DNA of 64,000 nucleotides from Paraburkholderia unamae (lineage in GTDB: Bacteria; Pseudomonadota; Gammaproteobacteria; Burkholderiales; Burkholderiaceae). The DNA is taken from positions 434,001 through 498,000 of the forward strand of contig NZ_QLSU01000002.1 in NCBI RefSeq assembly GCF_003268775.1, written 5' to 3'. Below, piece after piece: positions 27,780 to 37,507 of the stretch. The notes under the pieces were generated by a model. The model saw nothing but the letters and a program-made list of their open reading frames with translations, did not search any database and was not told the DNA's origin. Each line of letters starts with the position of its first letter. The first letter of the stretch is position 1. Position numbers and translations under genes: made by a program.

Positions 27780-28034
27780 ATGAAGAACCCAATCGGCCGT
27801 CAGGCGCTGATTGCCGCCGCGCTGGCGGGGCTTGCGACGGCCGGCGCGAGCGTCGCCCACGCCGACGACACCGTGAACTGCTACGGCGTCGCCAAGGCGG
27901 GCCAGAACGACTGCTCCAGCAAAACCGGCGTGCACGACTGCGCGGGCCAGGCCAAGGTCGATCACGACAAGGGCGACTTCAAGACCATGCCGAAGGGCAC
28001 CTGCCAGAAGCTGGGCGGCACGCCGGAAAAATGA
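27780..28034 (+). CDS. bufA: Bufferin-type metallophore precursor (DUF2282, BufA1)
   Basis: 84 residues. The signal peptide (cleavage near AHA-DD) is followed by a short mature peptide with four Cys in the BufA pattern: NCYGVAK, NDCSSK, HDCAGQ and GTCQKLGG. Bufferins are ribosomally made peptides whose Cys are converted by a multinuclear iron enzyme, giving periplasmic chelators that protect against copper or related metals. GGAG lies 9 nt upstream. Followed directly by bufB and bufC. No metal regulator is seen next to it. Confidence 0.92.
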   Translation: MKNPIGRQALIAAALAGLATAGASVAHADDTVNCYGVAKAGQNDCSSKTGVHDCAGQAKVDHDKGDFKTMPKGTCQKLGGTPEK

Positions 28035-28074
28035 GCATTGCGGCAAACGTGGCGCGCGCGCCGGAGCGCGTGAA

Positions 28075-28923
28075 ATGAATGCGGCGCGCGCCCCGCAAGG
28101 CGTGGGCATCGGCCTGCGTCACGCGCACTACGAGGCCTTCATGGCGGGGCCGCCGCATGTCGACTGGGTCGAGGTGCACAGCGAGAACTATTTCGGCGAT
28201 GGCGGCTACGACCTGCACGTGCTCGAAACAGTGCGCCGCGATCTGCCGCTGAGCCTTCACGGCGTGGGGCTCGGGCTCGGCTCGGCCGCGCCGCTCGACA
28301 CGGCGCATCTTGCGAGGCTCGCGCGGCTCGTCGGGCGCATCGAGCCCGCCGTCGTTTCCGAGCATCTTTGTTGGGGCGCGAGCGCGCAAGGGGCGCTGCA
28401 CGATTTGCTGCCGATGCCGCTCACGCAAGCCTCGCTCGATCATCTTTGCGCGCGCGTGGCGCAGATGCAGGACGCGCTGGGCCGCACCGTGCTGATCGAA
28501 AATGTTTCGACCTACGTAAGATTTCGCGACGACGCATACGGCGAGGCGGAATTCCTCGCGGCGCTCGCGCGGCGCACGGGTTGCGGTGTGCTGCTCGACG
28601 TGAACAATCTGTACGTCAACCAGTGCAACCACGGCGAGGACGCGTTCGCGGCCATGGCCGCGCTGCCGCCGCAGTTGGTCGGCGAAATCCATCTGGCGGG
28701 CCATACGGCAACGGCCGCCGCCGTGATCGACGATCATGGTTCGCGCGTCGCACCGGCGGTCTGGGCGCTGTACGAAGCGGCGCTCGTGCGATTTGGCAAC
28801 ACGCCCACGCTCATCGAATGGGACACGGCGCTACCGGCGCTCGACGTGCTGCTCGACGAGGCGCGTCTTGCGCGTGAGCGCCTCGTGAAGCACGCGCATC
28901 CCGAAGCGGAGCCGCGCGCATGA
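28075..28923 (+). CDS. bufB: DUF692 MNIO family bufferin maturase
   Basis: 282 residues of the DUF692 (multinuclear non-heme iron oxidative enzyme) TIM barrel: [82 protein letters not shown] and [10 protein letters not shown] supply the His/Glu/Asp iron ligands. It modifies Cys of BufA, with BufC as partner. A 15-codon reading frame (28031-28078) bridges the bufA stop and bufB start with 4-nt overlaps at each end, which may couple translation. Confidence 0.93.
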   Translation: MNAARAPQGVGIGLRHAHYEAFMAGPPHVDWVEVHSENYFGDGGYDLHVLETVRRDLPLSLHGVGLGLGSAAPLDTAHLARLARLVGRIEPAVVSEHLCWGASAQGALHDLLPMPLTQASLDHLCARVAQMQDALGRTVLIENVSTYVRFRDDAYGEAEFLAALARRTGCGVLLDVNNLYVNQCNHGEDAFAAMAALPPQLVGEIHLAGHTATAAAVIDDHGSRVAPAVWALYEAALVRFGNTPTLIEWDTALPALDVLLDEARLARERLVKHAHPEAEPRA

Positions 28924-29699
28924 CATCGCACGATACGCTGGAGGCGGCACAACAGGCGTTTGCCGCCGCACTCGACGATCCCGCCGCCGACACCGCATTG
29001 GCCTGCCGGTTGCTGCCCGCCAATGCCGAACGGCTGCACGAACGCCTCGGCCTCTATCGCGGCAACGCGCGCGCCGCGAGGCGTCTTGCGCTGGCCAATG
29101 CCTATCCCGTGCTCCTGGCCCTGACCGGCGACGCCTATTTCGACGCGCTCGCGCTCGCCTACTCACGCGAGCATCCTTCGCGCGACGCGGACCTCAATCG
29201 CTTCGGCGCGCAGTTGCCCGAGTTTGTCGAGCGCTACGAAACGCAAGCGCGCTACGCGTATTTCGCCGATGTGGCGCGGCTCGAATGGGCGCTGCACGTC
29301 GCCGCCTATGCCGCCAACGCCACGCCGCTCGATGCGCAGCAGTGGCAGGCGCTCGGCGCGCAGCGCCTCTCGCAGTCGCGGCTCCATGTGCATCCCGCGT
29401 GCGCGGCGCTCGCCCTGCACTTCGATGCGGCGGCGATCCTGCGCGCTCACGAGCCAGGCGGCGAGTGGCCGGAACGCGTGGATGCATCGTCCTGGGCGCT
29501 CGTGGTGCGGCCACACTGGCGTCCGATCGTGCTCGTGCACACGCACGCCGCACACGCCGCATTCCTCGCGCTGCGCGACGGCGCAACGCTCGACGCGGCG
29601 CTGGCGCTTGCCTTCGACATCGATCCTGCTTTCGACTTCGGCGCGCAGTGGCGCGCGTGGATCGAGGCGCGCGCAATCGTCGGAGTCCGCAACGACTGA
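28920..29699 (+). CDS. bufC: BufC / HvfC-type DUF2063 partner protein
   Basis: 259 residues overlapping bufB by ATGA. The N-terminal DUF2063 domain ([57 protein letters not shown], spanning about residues 35-95) matches HvfC/BufC, the recognition subunit that presents the precursor peptide to the DUF692 enzyme. The C-terminal half is a second helical and strand region ([13 protein letters not shown]). Family naming comes from the conserved bufA-B-C order, which is complete here. Confidence 0.9.
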   Translation: MTSHDTLEAAQQAFAAALDDPAADTALACRLLPANAERLHERLGLYRGNARAARRLALANAYPVLLALTGDAYFDALALAYSREHPSRDADLNRFGAQLPEFVERYETQARYAYFADVARLEWALHVAAYAANATPLDAQQWQALGAQRLSQSRLHVHPACAALALHFDAAAILRAHEPGGEWPERVDASSWALVVRPHWRPIVLVHTHAAHAAFLALRDGATLDAALALAFDIDPAFDFGAQWRAWIEARAIVGVRND

Positions 29700-29981
29700 A
29701 CGCCCGCAAAGCCCCGCCTTTGCGCGGCCCGAAATAAAACAGAGGAATCCGGATGAATTGCTCAGGACAATGAGCGCGCAAGAGCGAGGCCCGGTCATCC
29801 CACCGGGCCCGTCGATGGCAACCGGACTTGCCCGCATGGCGGCGCGCGCTACCGCATGCGACGATGCGCGAGGATGAATGCATACACTCGGCGAGCGTCC
29901 GTTCGCCGATGTACACTCGATTGCATACCGGCGTGCGCGGCGCCGGGCATTTCCCGCCAGGCCAGCCCCCGAAGGCCCGAC

Positions 29982-31484
29982 ATGATGACACGCCGACCCT
30001 ACGCCGTGATCGCCATCGGCATTGCGCTTGCCGGGGCGCTGACGCTGATCGCCGCGTGGGTCATGGCGCAGATGCGGCACGACGCGCTCGCGAGCGCCCG
30101 CGCGTCCGCCTACAACATGGCGCTGCTGTTCGAGCGCGACACGGCGCGCAATTTCGACGTCTACGCGCTTTCGCTACAAGCCGTGGTGGATGCCATCAAC
30201 GACCCGCGCCTGGCCGCGCTGCCCCCCGACATTCGCCAGAACGTGCTGTTCGATCGCTCGGCCACGGCGAAGAATCTCGGCGCGATCTTCGTGACCGACG
30301 CGGCGGGCGCCGTCGTTTTCGATTCGCGCGCGGTGCCGCCGCGCGAACTCAACGTGGCCGATCGCGACTACTTCACGGCGCAGCGCGATTCACCGCACGT
30401 GGGCCTGTATCTGAGCCGGCCGTTCATTCCGCGCGACGGCCCGGCCAATGCGACCATCGGCCTGAGCCGCCGGCTCTCGAACCCCGACGGCTCGTTCGCG
30501 GGCGTGGTGGTCGGCACGATGCGGCTCGACTATTTCCGCCAACTCTTCAGCGGCGTGGACATCGGCCGGGACGGCGCGGTGGCGCTCACGCTCGCGGACG
30601 GCACGCTGCTCATGCGCAGCCCTTACGATCCCGCGCTGATCGGCCAGAGCGTCGCCGAATCCGCGCTCTACCGGCAATTCGGGCACACGCAGTCGAGCGG
30701 CTTCTTCGCCGTCGGCCCGCTGGACGGCGTGCGGCGCTGGTTCGCGATACGCCGCGTGGGCGGTTATCCGCTGGTGTTCACCGTGGCCGTTGCGGCGGAG
30801 GACATCTACCGCGAATGGCGCGTGCGCGCCTGGATTATCGGCACGCTCACGGCGGTGCTCGATGCTTCGCTCATCGCGCTCGCGGTGATGTTCACGCGCC
30901 AGTTGCGCCGCCGCGGCGCGGTGGAGGCCGAACTGCGCGTGCAGGCGGGCACCGACGCGCTCACGTCGCTTGCGAACCGGCGCGCCTTCGAAACGCGCGC
31001 CGACCACGAATGGGCGCGCGCGCGCCGCTCGGGCACACCGCTCTCGCTGGCGCTGCTCGATGTGGACCGCTTCAAGCTCTACAACGACCGTTATGGCCAC
31101 CTCGCGGGCGACGACGCGCTCGCGGCGGTCGCCCACGCGATTGGCGCGCATGCCCGGCGCGCGGCCGACTGCGCGGCGCGTTACGGCGGCGAGGAGTTCG
31201 TGATGCTGCTGCCGGAGACGGGCGAAGCCCAGGCGCTCGTGCTGGCGGAGAAGGTACGCGCGGCGATCGAGGCGCTGGCGCTGCCGCACGAGGGCAGTCC
31301 GAACGGCGTGCTGACCGTGAGCGTGGGCGTGGCCAGCACGACGCAGAGCGCGTTCGCCAACTGGCGCGCGCTGACCGACGCCGCCGACGCGGCGCTCTAC
31401 ACCGCTAAGCGCTCGGGCCGCAACCGCGTGGCGGCATGGCTGCCCGCCACCTCCGCCGACGTCGCGGACCGCTCGGGTTCGTGA
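29982..31484 (+). CDS. Membrane diguanylate cyclase with Cache-type sensor
   Basis: 500 residues. Two membrane segments (about 8-30 and 285-305) flank a periplasmic double-Cache-like sensor (DRDYFTAQRDSPHVGLYLSRPFIP). A GGDEF domain follows with GTDALTSLANRRAFE, DRFKLYNDRYGHLAGD and the intact active site GGEEF at about 402-406. RAAD five residues before it is the product-inhibition I-site. It makes c-di-GMP from two GTP in response to an external small ligand. ATG 29982 is chosen because the upstream 42 codons are atypical; ATG 29985 is also possible. Confidence 0.92.
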   Translation: MMTRRPYAVIAIGIALAGALTLIAAWVMAQMRHDALASARASAYNMALLFERDTARNFDVYALSLQAVVDAINDPRLAALPPDIRQNVLFDRSATAKNLGAIFVTDAAGAVVFDSRAVPPRELNVADRDYFTAQRDSPHVGLYLSRPFIPRDGPANATIGLSRRLSNPDGSFAGVVVGTMRLDYFRQLFSGVDIGRDGAVALTLADGTLLMRSPYDPALIGQSVAESALYRQFGHTQSSGFFAVGPLDGVRRWFAIRRVGGYPLVFTVAVAAEDIYREWRVRAWIIGTLTAVLDASLIALAVMFTRQLRRRGAVEAELRVQAGTDALTSLANRRAFETRADHEWARARRSGTPLSLALLDVDRFKLYNDRYGHLAGDDALAAVAHAIGAHARRAADCAARYGGEEFVMLLPETGEAQALVLAEKVRAAIEALALPHEGSPNGVLTVSVGVASTTQSAFANWRALTDAADAALYTAKRSGRNRVAAWLPATSADVADRSGS

Positions 31485-31506
31485 CGCATTCCGCTGACCT
31501 CGATCA

Positions 31507-31552
31507 AATTTTACCCGGATGATATTGCATTGCATAATTTACCCGGATAAAA
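31507..31552. promoter_or_regulatory. Duplicated near-palindromic operator-like element
   Basis: Two copies of ATTT(T)ACCCGGAT (31507-31520 and 31536-31548), 28 bp apart, lie 35-80 bp upstream of the DUF2239 start. Copy two extends to ATTTACCCGGATAAAAT, an imperfect palindrome. The sites are probably bound by a dimeric regulator encoded elsewhere. Confidence 0.55.
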
Positions 31553-31586
31553 TTCGCCGTCCATTGCACGAAACAAGGAGTGAGTC

Positions 31587-32204
31587 ATGGTGGCGAAACA
31601 CGGTTGCACGGCGTTTGCGGGCACGCGCCTGATCGCGCGCGGCGCGCCGCTCGTGGTGGCGCTGGCGGTCAAGGCGGAAATCGAGCGTGAAGGGAATGAA
31701 CACGGCGCGGCGGTGCTGGTCTTCGACGACCGCGACGCGCGCCCGGTGGAGTTCGACCTGCGCGGCACGGAGCGCGACATCGCGGCGCGCCTCGGCGCGC
31801 AAGCGGGCGACGAGGAGAGCGACGCAGTCCCCACGCCTGACGAAACGCCCGACGAAGCACCGCGCGGCCGTGGCCGCCCGAAGCTCGGCGTGGTCGCGCG
31901 CGAAGTGACGCTGTTGCCGCGCCATTGGGACTGGCTCGGCGCGCAACCTGGCGGCGCTTCGGTGGTGTTGCGCCGGCTCGTGGATTCGGCGCGCCATGCG
32001 AGCGAATCGCGCGAGCGCGTGCGCGCGGCGCAGGAAGCCGCGCATCGCTTCATGACGGCGCTGGCGGGCAATCTGCCCGACTACGAGGAAGCGCTGCGCG
32101 CGCTCTATGCGGGCGAGCGCGCTCGCTTCGAGACGTCGCTCGCGGCCTGGCCGCAGGACGTGCGCGACTACGCATCGGGATTTGCCGAAGCGGCCTTCGC
32201 GTGA
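31587..32204 (+). CDS. DUF2239 family protein
   Basis: 205 residues. It begins MVAKHGCTAFAGTRLIARG, followed by VLVFDDRDARPVEFDLRGTERDIAARL, a Pro/Glu-rich linker, and RGRGRPKLGVVAREVTLLPRHWDWL with a long C-terminal helical part, the DUF2239 layout. Its GRPKLGVVAREVTL stretch resembles ribbon-helix-helix DNA-binding proteins, so a DNA-binding role is possible. Function is not established. RBS AAGGAG precedes the ATG; two operator-like repeats lie upstream. Confidence 0.88.
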   Translation: MVAKHGCTAFAGTRLIARGAPLVVALAVKAEIEREGNEHGAAVLVFDDRDARPVEFDLRGTERDIAARLGAQAGDEESDAVPTPDETPDEAPRGRGRPKLGVVAREVTLLPRHWDWLGAQPGGASVVLRRLVDSARHASESRERVRAAQEAAHRFMTALAGNLPDYEEALRALYAGERARFETSLAAWPQDVRDYASGFAEAAFA

Positions 32205-32236
32205 CGGGCCAAGACCACGCGACCAGGCGAGCGCGC

Positions 32237-32270
32237 AAAAAAAACCGCTCAAGCCGAAAGGCAAGAGCGG
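32237..32270 (-). terminator. Hairpin with minus-strand T-run
   Basis: Stem CCGCTC / GAGCGG enclosing GCC-GAAA-GGC, preceded on plus by eight A. It would terminate minus-strand transcripts; no minus gene lies immediately upstream of it, so it may block antisense transcription into the DUF2239 gene. Confidence 0.55.
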
Positions 32271-32614
32271 ATAAGTCGGAGAGTTTACAACTTACAACCT
32301 CTGCATGAACTGTCATGGGGTCACGCAGCCATGTCAGTGTAGGTCTGGCTTCTCGCGCCTAATATAGGAGGAGTCTTAAATGCCATTCGGCATTTACTTA
32401 AGATCCGATCGCCCGGCCCACAAGGCATCCGGGCGGCATTCACACGCGATGAAGCCTGCCGCGCGCGCGGTGTTTCGCACACCCGACATCCGGCTTGCCA
32501 CGCCGATTGCGGCTCCGTACACTCGCGCGTGACCTGCATCAAGGTCGGCCGCTTCGTTCCGTGCGCGCCAAAAACCAGAACCAAACCACAAAATCCCGCC
32601 GACAAGAGGAACCC
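32271..32614 (+). other. Leader region of uracil permease gene
   Basis: No CDS. A small hairpin (AAATGCC-ATTC-GGCATTT at 32378-32395) sits 220 nt upstream of the permease start. It could be a pyrimidine-responsive leader element, but there is no recognisable attenuator. Confidence 0.35.
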
Positions 32615-33919
32615 ATGTCCGACTCCTATTTCCCCCGCTGGCGCGCGCAGACCGGCCCGGCCCGCAGCGTCGTGGCCCCCGACGAGCGCCTCGCCTGGCC
32701 GCAGATGTTCGCCATGGGCGTGCAGCACGTCGTCGCCATGTTCGGTTCGACCGTGCTCGCACCGCTGCTCATGGGCTTCGACCCGAACCTCTGCATCTTC
32801 ATGTCGGGTGTCGGCACGCTGCTGTTCTTCGTGGTGGTGGGCGGGCGCGTGCCGAGCTATCTTGGTTCGAGCTTCGCGTTCATCGGTCTGGTGATCGCGG
32901 TGACGGGCTATGGCGGGCAGGGGCCGAACACCAACATTCCCGTCGCGCTGGGCGGCATCATCGCGTGTGGCGTGGTGTACGCGCTGATCGGCGTGCTCGT
33001 CTCGGTCATCGGCACCAAGTGGATCGAAACGCTCATGCCGCCTGTGGTGACGGGTTCGATCGTGGCCGTGATCGGGCTGAATCTCGCGCCCATCGCCGTG
33101 AAGGGCGTGAGCGCCTCGACCTTCGACTCGTGGATGGCCATCGTCACCGTGCTTTGCGTGGGCGGCGTGGCCGTGTTCACGCGCGGCATGCTGCAACGCC
33201 TGCTGATTCTCGTCGGCCTGCTGATCGCCTATGCGATCTACGCGATCGTCACGAACGGCATGGGCCTCGGCAAGCCGATCGACTTCTCGATCGTCGCCAA
33301 CGCCGCGTGGTTCGGCATGCCGAAGTTCATGGCGCCCGTGTTCGATCCGCACGCAATGACGCTGCTTGCGCCCATCGCCGTGATTCTCGTCGCGGAGAAC
33401 CTGGGCCACATCAAGGCCGTTTCGGCGATGACGGGCTACAACCTCGACCGCTACGTGGGCCGCGCGTTTATCGGCGACGGGCTCGCCACCATCGTCTCGG
33501 GTTTCGCGGGCGGCACGGGCGTGACCACCTACGCGGAAAACATCGGCGTGATGGCGGTGACGAAGATCTATTCGACGCTCGTGTTCGTGATCGCCGCGCT
33601 CATCGCGCTCGTGCTCGGCTTCTCGCCGAAGTTCGGCGCCGTCATCGCGACGATTCCGGGGCCGGTGCTCGGCGGCGTGTCGATCGTCGTGTTCGGCCTC
33701 ATCGCCGTGACGGGCGCGCGCATCTGGGTCGTCAACAAGGTGGACTTCTCGGACAACCGCAACCTCATCGTCGCGGCCGTCACGCTCGTGCTGGGCGCGG
33801 GCGACTTCTCGCTCAAGCTCGGCGGCTTCGGGCTGGGCGGCATCGGCACCGCCACCTTCGGCGCGATCATTCTCTACGCGCTGCTGCGCCGCAAGCCCGC
33901 GCAGGAAGCGACGCTCTGA
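32615..33919 (+). CDS. uraA: Uracil-xanthine permease (NCS2 family)
   Basis: 434 residues with about 14 membrane segments. It shows the nucleobase-ascorbate transporter pattern: QHVVAMFGSTVLAPLLMGFDP, VPSYLGSSFAFIG, LVAENLGHIKAVSAMTGYNL (contains the substrate-binding Glu) and the NAT signature region GGTGVTTYAENIGVMAVTK. The TTYAENIG form is the uracil (UraA/PyrP) type. It imports uracil with a proton. ATG 32615 has AGAGGA upstream; the 40-codon longer frame is non-coding. Confidence 0.92.
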   Translation: MSDSYFPRWRAQTGPARSVVAPDERLAWPQMFAMGVQHVVAMFGSTVLAPLLMGFDPNLCIFMSGVGTLLFFVVVGGRVPSYLGSSFAFIGLVIAVTGYGGQGPNTNIPVALGGIIACGVVYALIGVLVSVIGTKWIETLMPPVVTGSIVAVIGLNLAPIAVKGVSASTFDSWMAIVTVLCVGGVAVFTRGMLQRLLILVGLLIAYAIYAIVTNGMGLGKPIDFSIVANAAWFGMPKFMAPVFDPHAMTLLAPIAVILVAENLGHIKAVSAMTGYNLDRYVGRAFIGDGLATIVSGFAGGTGVTTYAENIGVMAVTKIYSTLVFVIAALIALVLGFSPKFGAVIATIPGPVLGGVSIVVFGLIAVTGARIWVVNKVDFSDNRNLIVAAVTLVLGAGDFSLKLGGFGLGGIGTATFGAIILYALLRRKPAQEATL

Positions 33920-33938
33920 GCGCGTAACGGAGGTCTTG

Positions 33939-35603
33939 CTAGCGATTGCGCCCGCGCGACGTGATCGCCGTTTCCGTCAGATCGACTTCGCGCATCAGCT
34001 TCGCCAGCGTCTCGTCGTTGATCTGCATCTCGTTGCGCAGCTTCAGCAGCGTGGCGCGCTCGGCGCGCATCGCGGCGAGACGCATCTCCAGTTCCAGCGC
34101 GTCCGCGCGGCGCGCGTTCGCGCTGCGGTCGCGGTCGGCGTCGAGCGAGGCGAGGCGCCTGCGGTACGAGTCCATCACGCGCGCGGTCGTGTCGGCGGCG
34201 TAAGCGGCCTGCGATTCGTCGAGATCCTCGCTCACCTTCTCGTGCACCGCGTCGACGGCGCGAATCGCGGCCTGCGCTGCCTGGATGCGCGCCGTGCGTT
34301 CCTCGGCCGCGTGCGGCGCCTGTGCGCCGCGCCGCACGCCGCGCAGCAAGAGCGGCAGCCCCACGATCGCCACCAGCAGCGAGGCGAGAATCACACCCGT
34401 CGCGATGAAGATGGCGCTGTCGCGGCCCGGCAGCGGGCTGCCGTCGTGCAGCACCTCGGGCAGCGACAGCACGCCCGCGAGCGTGACCGCGCCGCGCACG
34501 CCCGCCACCGTCGTGATCGCCACGGTGCGCAGCCCCGGCACCGCGTTCGCCACGCCGTGACGCGCGGCGCCGCGGCTCGCCACCCAGCGCAGCAGCCACA
34601 CCCAGCCGAAGCGCATGGCGTAGAGCGCGGCCAGCACGGCGGCGATGTAGCCGAGCAGACGCAACATCTGCACGTTGCTCGTGTGATGCGCGTCGAGCAG
34701 CGCCTTGCCAAGAATGCCGGGGAACTGGAGCCCGAGCAGCGTGAACACCATGCCGTTGAACACGAACTCGATCATCGACCAGGTGCTCGACGCCCGCACG
34801 CGTGTCGACACCGGCCCTTTGTGCGCGACGCTCGTGTAATTCATCATCATGCCGGCCGCCACGGCCGCGAGCACGCCCGACACTTCGAGATGCTCGGCGA
34901 AGAGATACGCCGCGAACGGAATCAGCAGCGTCAGCACGACGCCGGGCGCGGGGTCGCCGTCTTCGGTCACGTTGAGAAAGCGCGCCGAAACGAAGCTGAA
35001 AATCCAGCCGATCGCGGCGCCGAGCGCGAGGCCGCCCGCCGCGATCAGGAAGAAGCTGAGGGTTGCCTCACGCAGCGAGAAATAGCCCGTGAGCGCGGCC
35101 GCCACGGCGAACTTGAGCGCGACGAGGCCCGACGCGTCGTTCATCAGCGCCTCGCCTTCGAGGATATGCATGAGCTGCGCGGGAATGCGGTCCTTGCCCG
35201 CGATGGCCGAGAGCGCCACGGCGTCGGTGGGCGAGAGCACGGCCGCGAGCGCGAAGGCCACGGGCAGCGAGATCTGCGGCACGAGCCAGTGCACGAAGTA
35301 GCCCACGGCCACCACGGTGAGCAGCACGAGGCCGAGCGCGAGCATGAGGATCGCGCGGCGCTGCATGAAGAACTCGCGCTTGGGCATGCGCCAGCCGTCG
35401 GCGAACAGCAGCGGCGGGATGAACAGCGCCATGAAGATATCGGGATCGAACGTGACGTGCGGATTCACGCGCGGGAAGGTGAGCAGCGCGCCAATGCCGA
35501 TCTGCATGAGCGGCAGCGGCAGCTTGATGGGCAGGATGCGCGTGACGACGCCCGATACGGCGACGGCGAGGAGCAGAATGAGAACGGTAAAAAGGATTTC
35601 CAT
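33939..35603 (-). CDS. Na+/H+ antiporter (CPA1 family)
   Basis: 554 residues: about 12 membrane segments starting MEILFTVLILLLAVAVSGV. The CPA1 ion-site motif is SPTDAVALSAIAG, with EGEALMNDASGLVALK carrying the ND pair. VAGVRGAVTLAGVLSLP is also typical of NhaP/YjcE antiporters. A hydrophilic tail of about 130 residues with a predicted coiled coil (ALELEMRLAAMRAERATLLK) lies in the cytoplasm and may regulate the pump. The start at 35603 is the first Met before helix 1; the 71-codon upstream extension is rejected. Its 3' end faces uraA. Confidence 0.93.
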   Translation of the reverse strand: MEILFTVLILLLAVAVSGVVTRILPIKLPLPLMQIGIGALLTFPRVNPHVTFDPDIFMALFIPPLLFADGWRMPKREFFMQRRAILMLALGLVLLTVVAVGYFVHWLVPQISLPVAFALAAVLSPTDAVALSAIAGKDRIPAQLMHILEGEALMNDASGLVALKFAVAAALTGYFSLREATLSFFLIAAGGLALGAAIGWIFSFVSARFLNVTEDGDPAPGVVLTLLIPFAAYLFAEHLEVSGVLAAVAAGMMMNYTSVAHKGPVSTRVRASSTWSMIEFVFNGMVFTLLGLQFPGILGKALLDAHHTSNVQMLRLLGYIAAVLAALYAMRFGWVWLLRWVASRGAARHGVANAVPGLRTVAITTVAGVRGAVTLAGVLSLPEVLHDGSPLPGRDSAIFIATGVILASLLVAIVGLPLLLRGVRRGAQAPHAAEERTARIQAAQAAIRAVDAVHEKVSEDLDESQAAYAADTTARVMDSYRRRLASLDADRDRSANARRADALELEMRLAAMRAERATLLKLRNEMQINDETLAKLMREVDLTETAITSRGRNR

Positions 35604-36192
35604 CGACGAATGTAGCGGGGGCCAAACGGACACCGGGCGGGACTGGACGAAACCAGCGGGAGCGAACCGGGCAGGGCGAGGAAGCCGGAGTCTCCCTTCG
35701 CAGGCGGTGAGGGAGTGCGTTCTGGCGCGCATGAATGGCGCACGCCGGTCGGGGGACAGTTTAGCCGGATGAGGTCGAATTGCGCCGCGAAGCGCGCAGG
35801 AAGCACCGCGAAGCACGACGATTTGGCCCGCATTTGAACGCTTCGGGCGATGGCGTCGACGGCGGCGAAGCGGATGCGCGAACTGCGCGCTTATGTGGGC
35901 TTAGGCGCGCTGATGTGCGCAGATGTGCGCCACCATCGAAGCAAGCGTGGCCGGAAAGGCGCACGATATCGGTGCATTGCGCGATCGCTCGCGCGGTGCA
36001 CGGCGTGCCCCGTCACGGCGCACGCGCTGGGCATTTGTGCATTGGCCGATGCGTGCCAGATCGCGACGCAGTGAGCACGGACCTTGCTTGATCGGTTGCC
36101 AACGAAGCAACGGAATCAGGATATGGGCGAACGCGCAGGTCGTGCGAAGGTCGGGCGGATTGCAGCGTCGTTCCTACGCGCTAGAGGATGGC
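35604..36192. other. Divergent intergenic region
   Basis: 589 bp between the divergent antiporter and EAL-domain genes. Several short frames exist but none has family similarity or a ribosome-binding site. Promoters only. Confidence 0.4.
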
Positions 36193-37458
36193 ATGATCAC
36201 AGAGCAACAGGACAAGACGGCCGTGACCCCTCACGGCTTCGATCTCAGCGTGACCTCGGGGATGCAGCGCTACAGTGCACACCATGGCGACCTCACGCTC
36301 ACGAGCGTGTTTCAGCCCGTGTTCAGTCTTTCGCACATGCGCGCGGTGGGCTACGAAGGGTTGCTGCGCGCGCACGATCCGCTCGACCGCCCGGTCTCGC
36401 CGCTCGACGTGTTCGGCGACGCCGCGCGTGTGGGCGAGGCGCTGCTGGTGGACCGGCTGGCCCAGGGGCTGCATCTGGAGAATTTCGCGCTGCTCGGTGC
36501 GGAGCGTGAGTGGCTCTTTCTCAACGTGCATCCCGGCACGCTGATCGAGGCGTATCACGCGGCGGCGCTGCTCGCGAACCTGCGCCGCCTGAACATCGCG
36601 CCGCGGCGCGTGGTGCTGGAGGTGCTCGAATCCGAAGGCACCGATCTCGACGCGCTCGCGCAAGCCGTCGCGGCGTTCCGCGAGCGCGGCTTTCTCGTCG
36701 CGCTCGACGACTTCGGCGCGGGCAATGTCGATATCGGTCGCGTGTGGCAGCTCAACCCCGACATCGTGAAGCTCGACCGCATCATGCTCATGCACGCGCA
36801 GCACCGCGCCGACATGGCCGCGACGCTGCCCGCGCTGGTGGCGCTGCTGCATGACGCGGGCAAGCTCGTGCTGATCGAGGGCGTGGAGACGGAGCACGAG
36901 GCGCAGCTCGCGCTCGCCTGCAACGCGGACTTCGTGCAGGGCTTCTTCTTCGCGCGCCCGGCGCCCGGACTCACCGACGCGGCGCAGGTGCAGGGCGTGA
37001 TCGCCGAGGCGACGGAGCGCTTTCGTCAGCAGACCGAAACACGTGAGCGCGGCGAGACGAGTCGCCTCGCGCCTTATCAACGCGCGTTCGAGCGCGCGGT
37101 CGAGCGCCTTTCGGCGGGCGAGCCGCTCGAAGAGGTGTGCTGGAATTTCCTCGCGCTCGACCATGCGGCGCGCTGCTATCTGCTCGATTCGAACGGCAGG
37201 CAGGCGGGCCGCAACGTGGTGCTGCGCGTCGATCGCGCGGAGCGCGACGCGCGCTTTTTGCCGCTGGAGGACGCCCAGGGCGCGAGCTGGCTGCGCAGGC
37301 CGTACTTCCGCGCGGCGCTCGTCACGCCGGGGCGCGTGCACGTGACCGGGCCTTACCTGTCGATCAACGAGGCGTTGCCATGCCTGACGCTCTCGATGGC
37401 GGTGCAGGTGGGCGAGCGCCTGTGCGTGCTGTGCGGCGATATCGACTGGTTCGAATAG
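36193..37458 (+). CDS. EAL-domain c-di-GMP phosphodiesterase with C-terminal sensor-like domain
   Basis: 421 residues. The EAL domain spans about 30-265: GYEGLLRAHDP (EGLLR at 55-59), LNVHPGTL, LEVLESEG, DDFGAGNVDIG (172-175 begin), KLDRIML and LIEGVETEHEA. The metal-binding and catalytic Glu/Asp residues are present, so activity is expected: hydrolysis of c-di-GMP to pGpG. Residues about 290-421 form a separate PAS-like region (AARCYLLDSNGRQAGRNVVLRV) resembling EAL-associated domains. Soluble. Starts at ATG 36193 with AGAGG upstream; upstream codons are atypical. Confidence 0.9.
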   Translation: MITEQQDKTAVTPHGFDLSVTSGMQRYSAHHGDLTLTSVFQPVFSLSHMRAVGYEGLLRAHDPLDRPVSPLDVFGDAARVGEALLVDRLAQGLHLENFALLGAEREWLFLNVHPGTLIEAYHAAALLANLRRLNIAPRRVVLEVLESEGTDLDALAQAVAAFRERGFLVALDDFGAGNVDIGRVWQLNPDIVKLDRIMLMHAQHRADMAATLPALVALLHDAGKLVLIEGVETEHEAQLALACNADFVQGFFFARPAPGLTDAAQVQGVIAEATERFRQQTETRERGETSRLAPYQRAFERAVERLSAGEPLEEVCWNFLALDHAARCYLLDSNGRQAGRNVVLRVDRAERDARFLPLEDAQGASWLRRPYFRAALVTPGRVHVTGPYLSINEALPCLTLSMAVQVGERLCVLCGDIDWFE

Positions 37459-37507
37459 CGCGCGCATCTGCGATCATGTCGTGTTCTCCACGACATGGCG
37501 CGCAAGC

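Noticed and set aside
33936..35615. 559-aa plus-strand ORF
   Set aside because: Mirror frame of the Na+/H+ antiporter; composition His/Arg/Glu-rich, typical antisense artefact.
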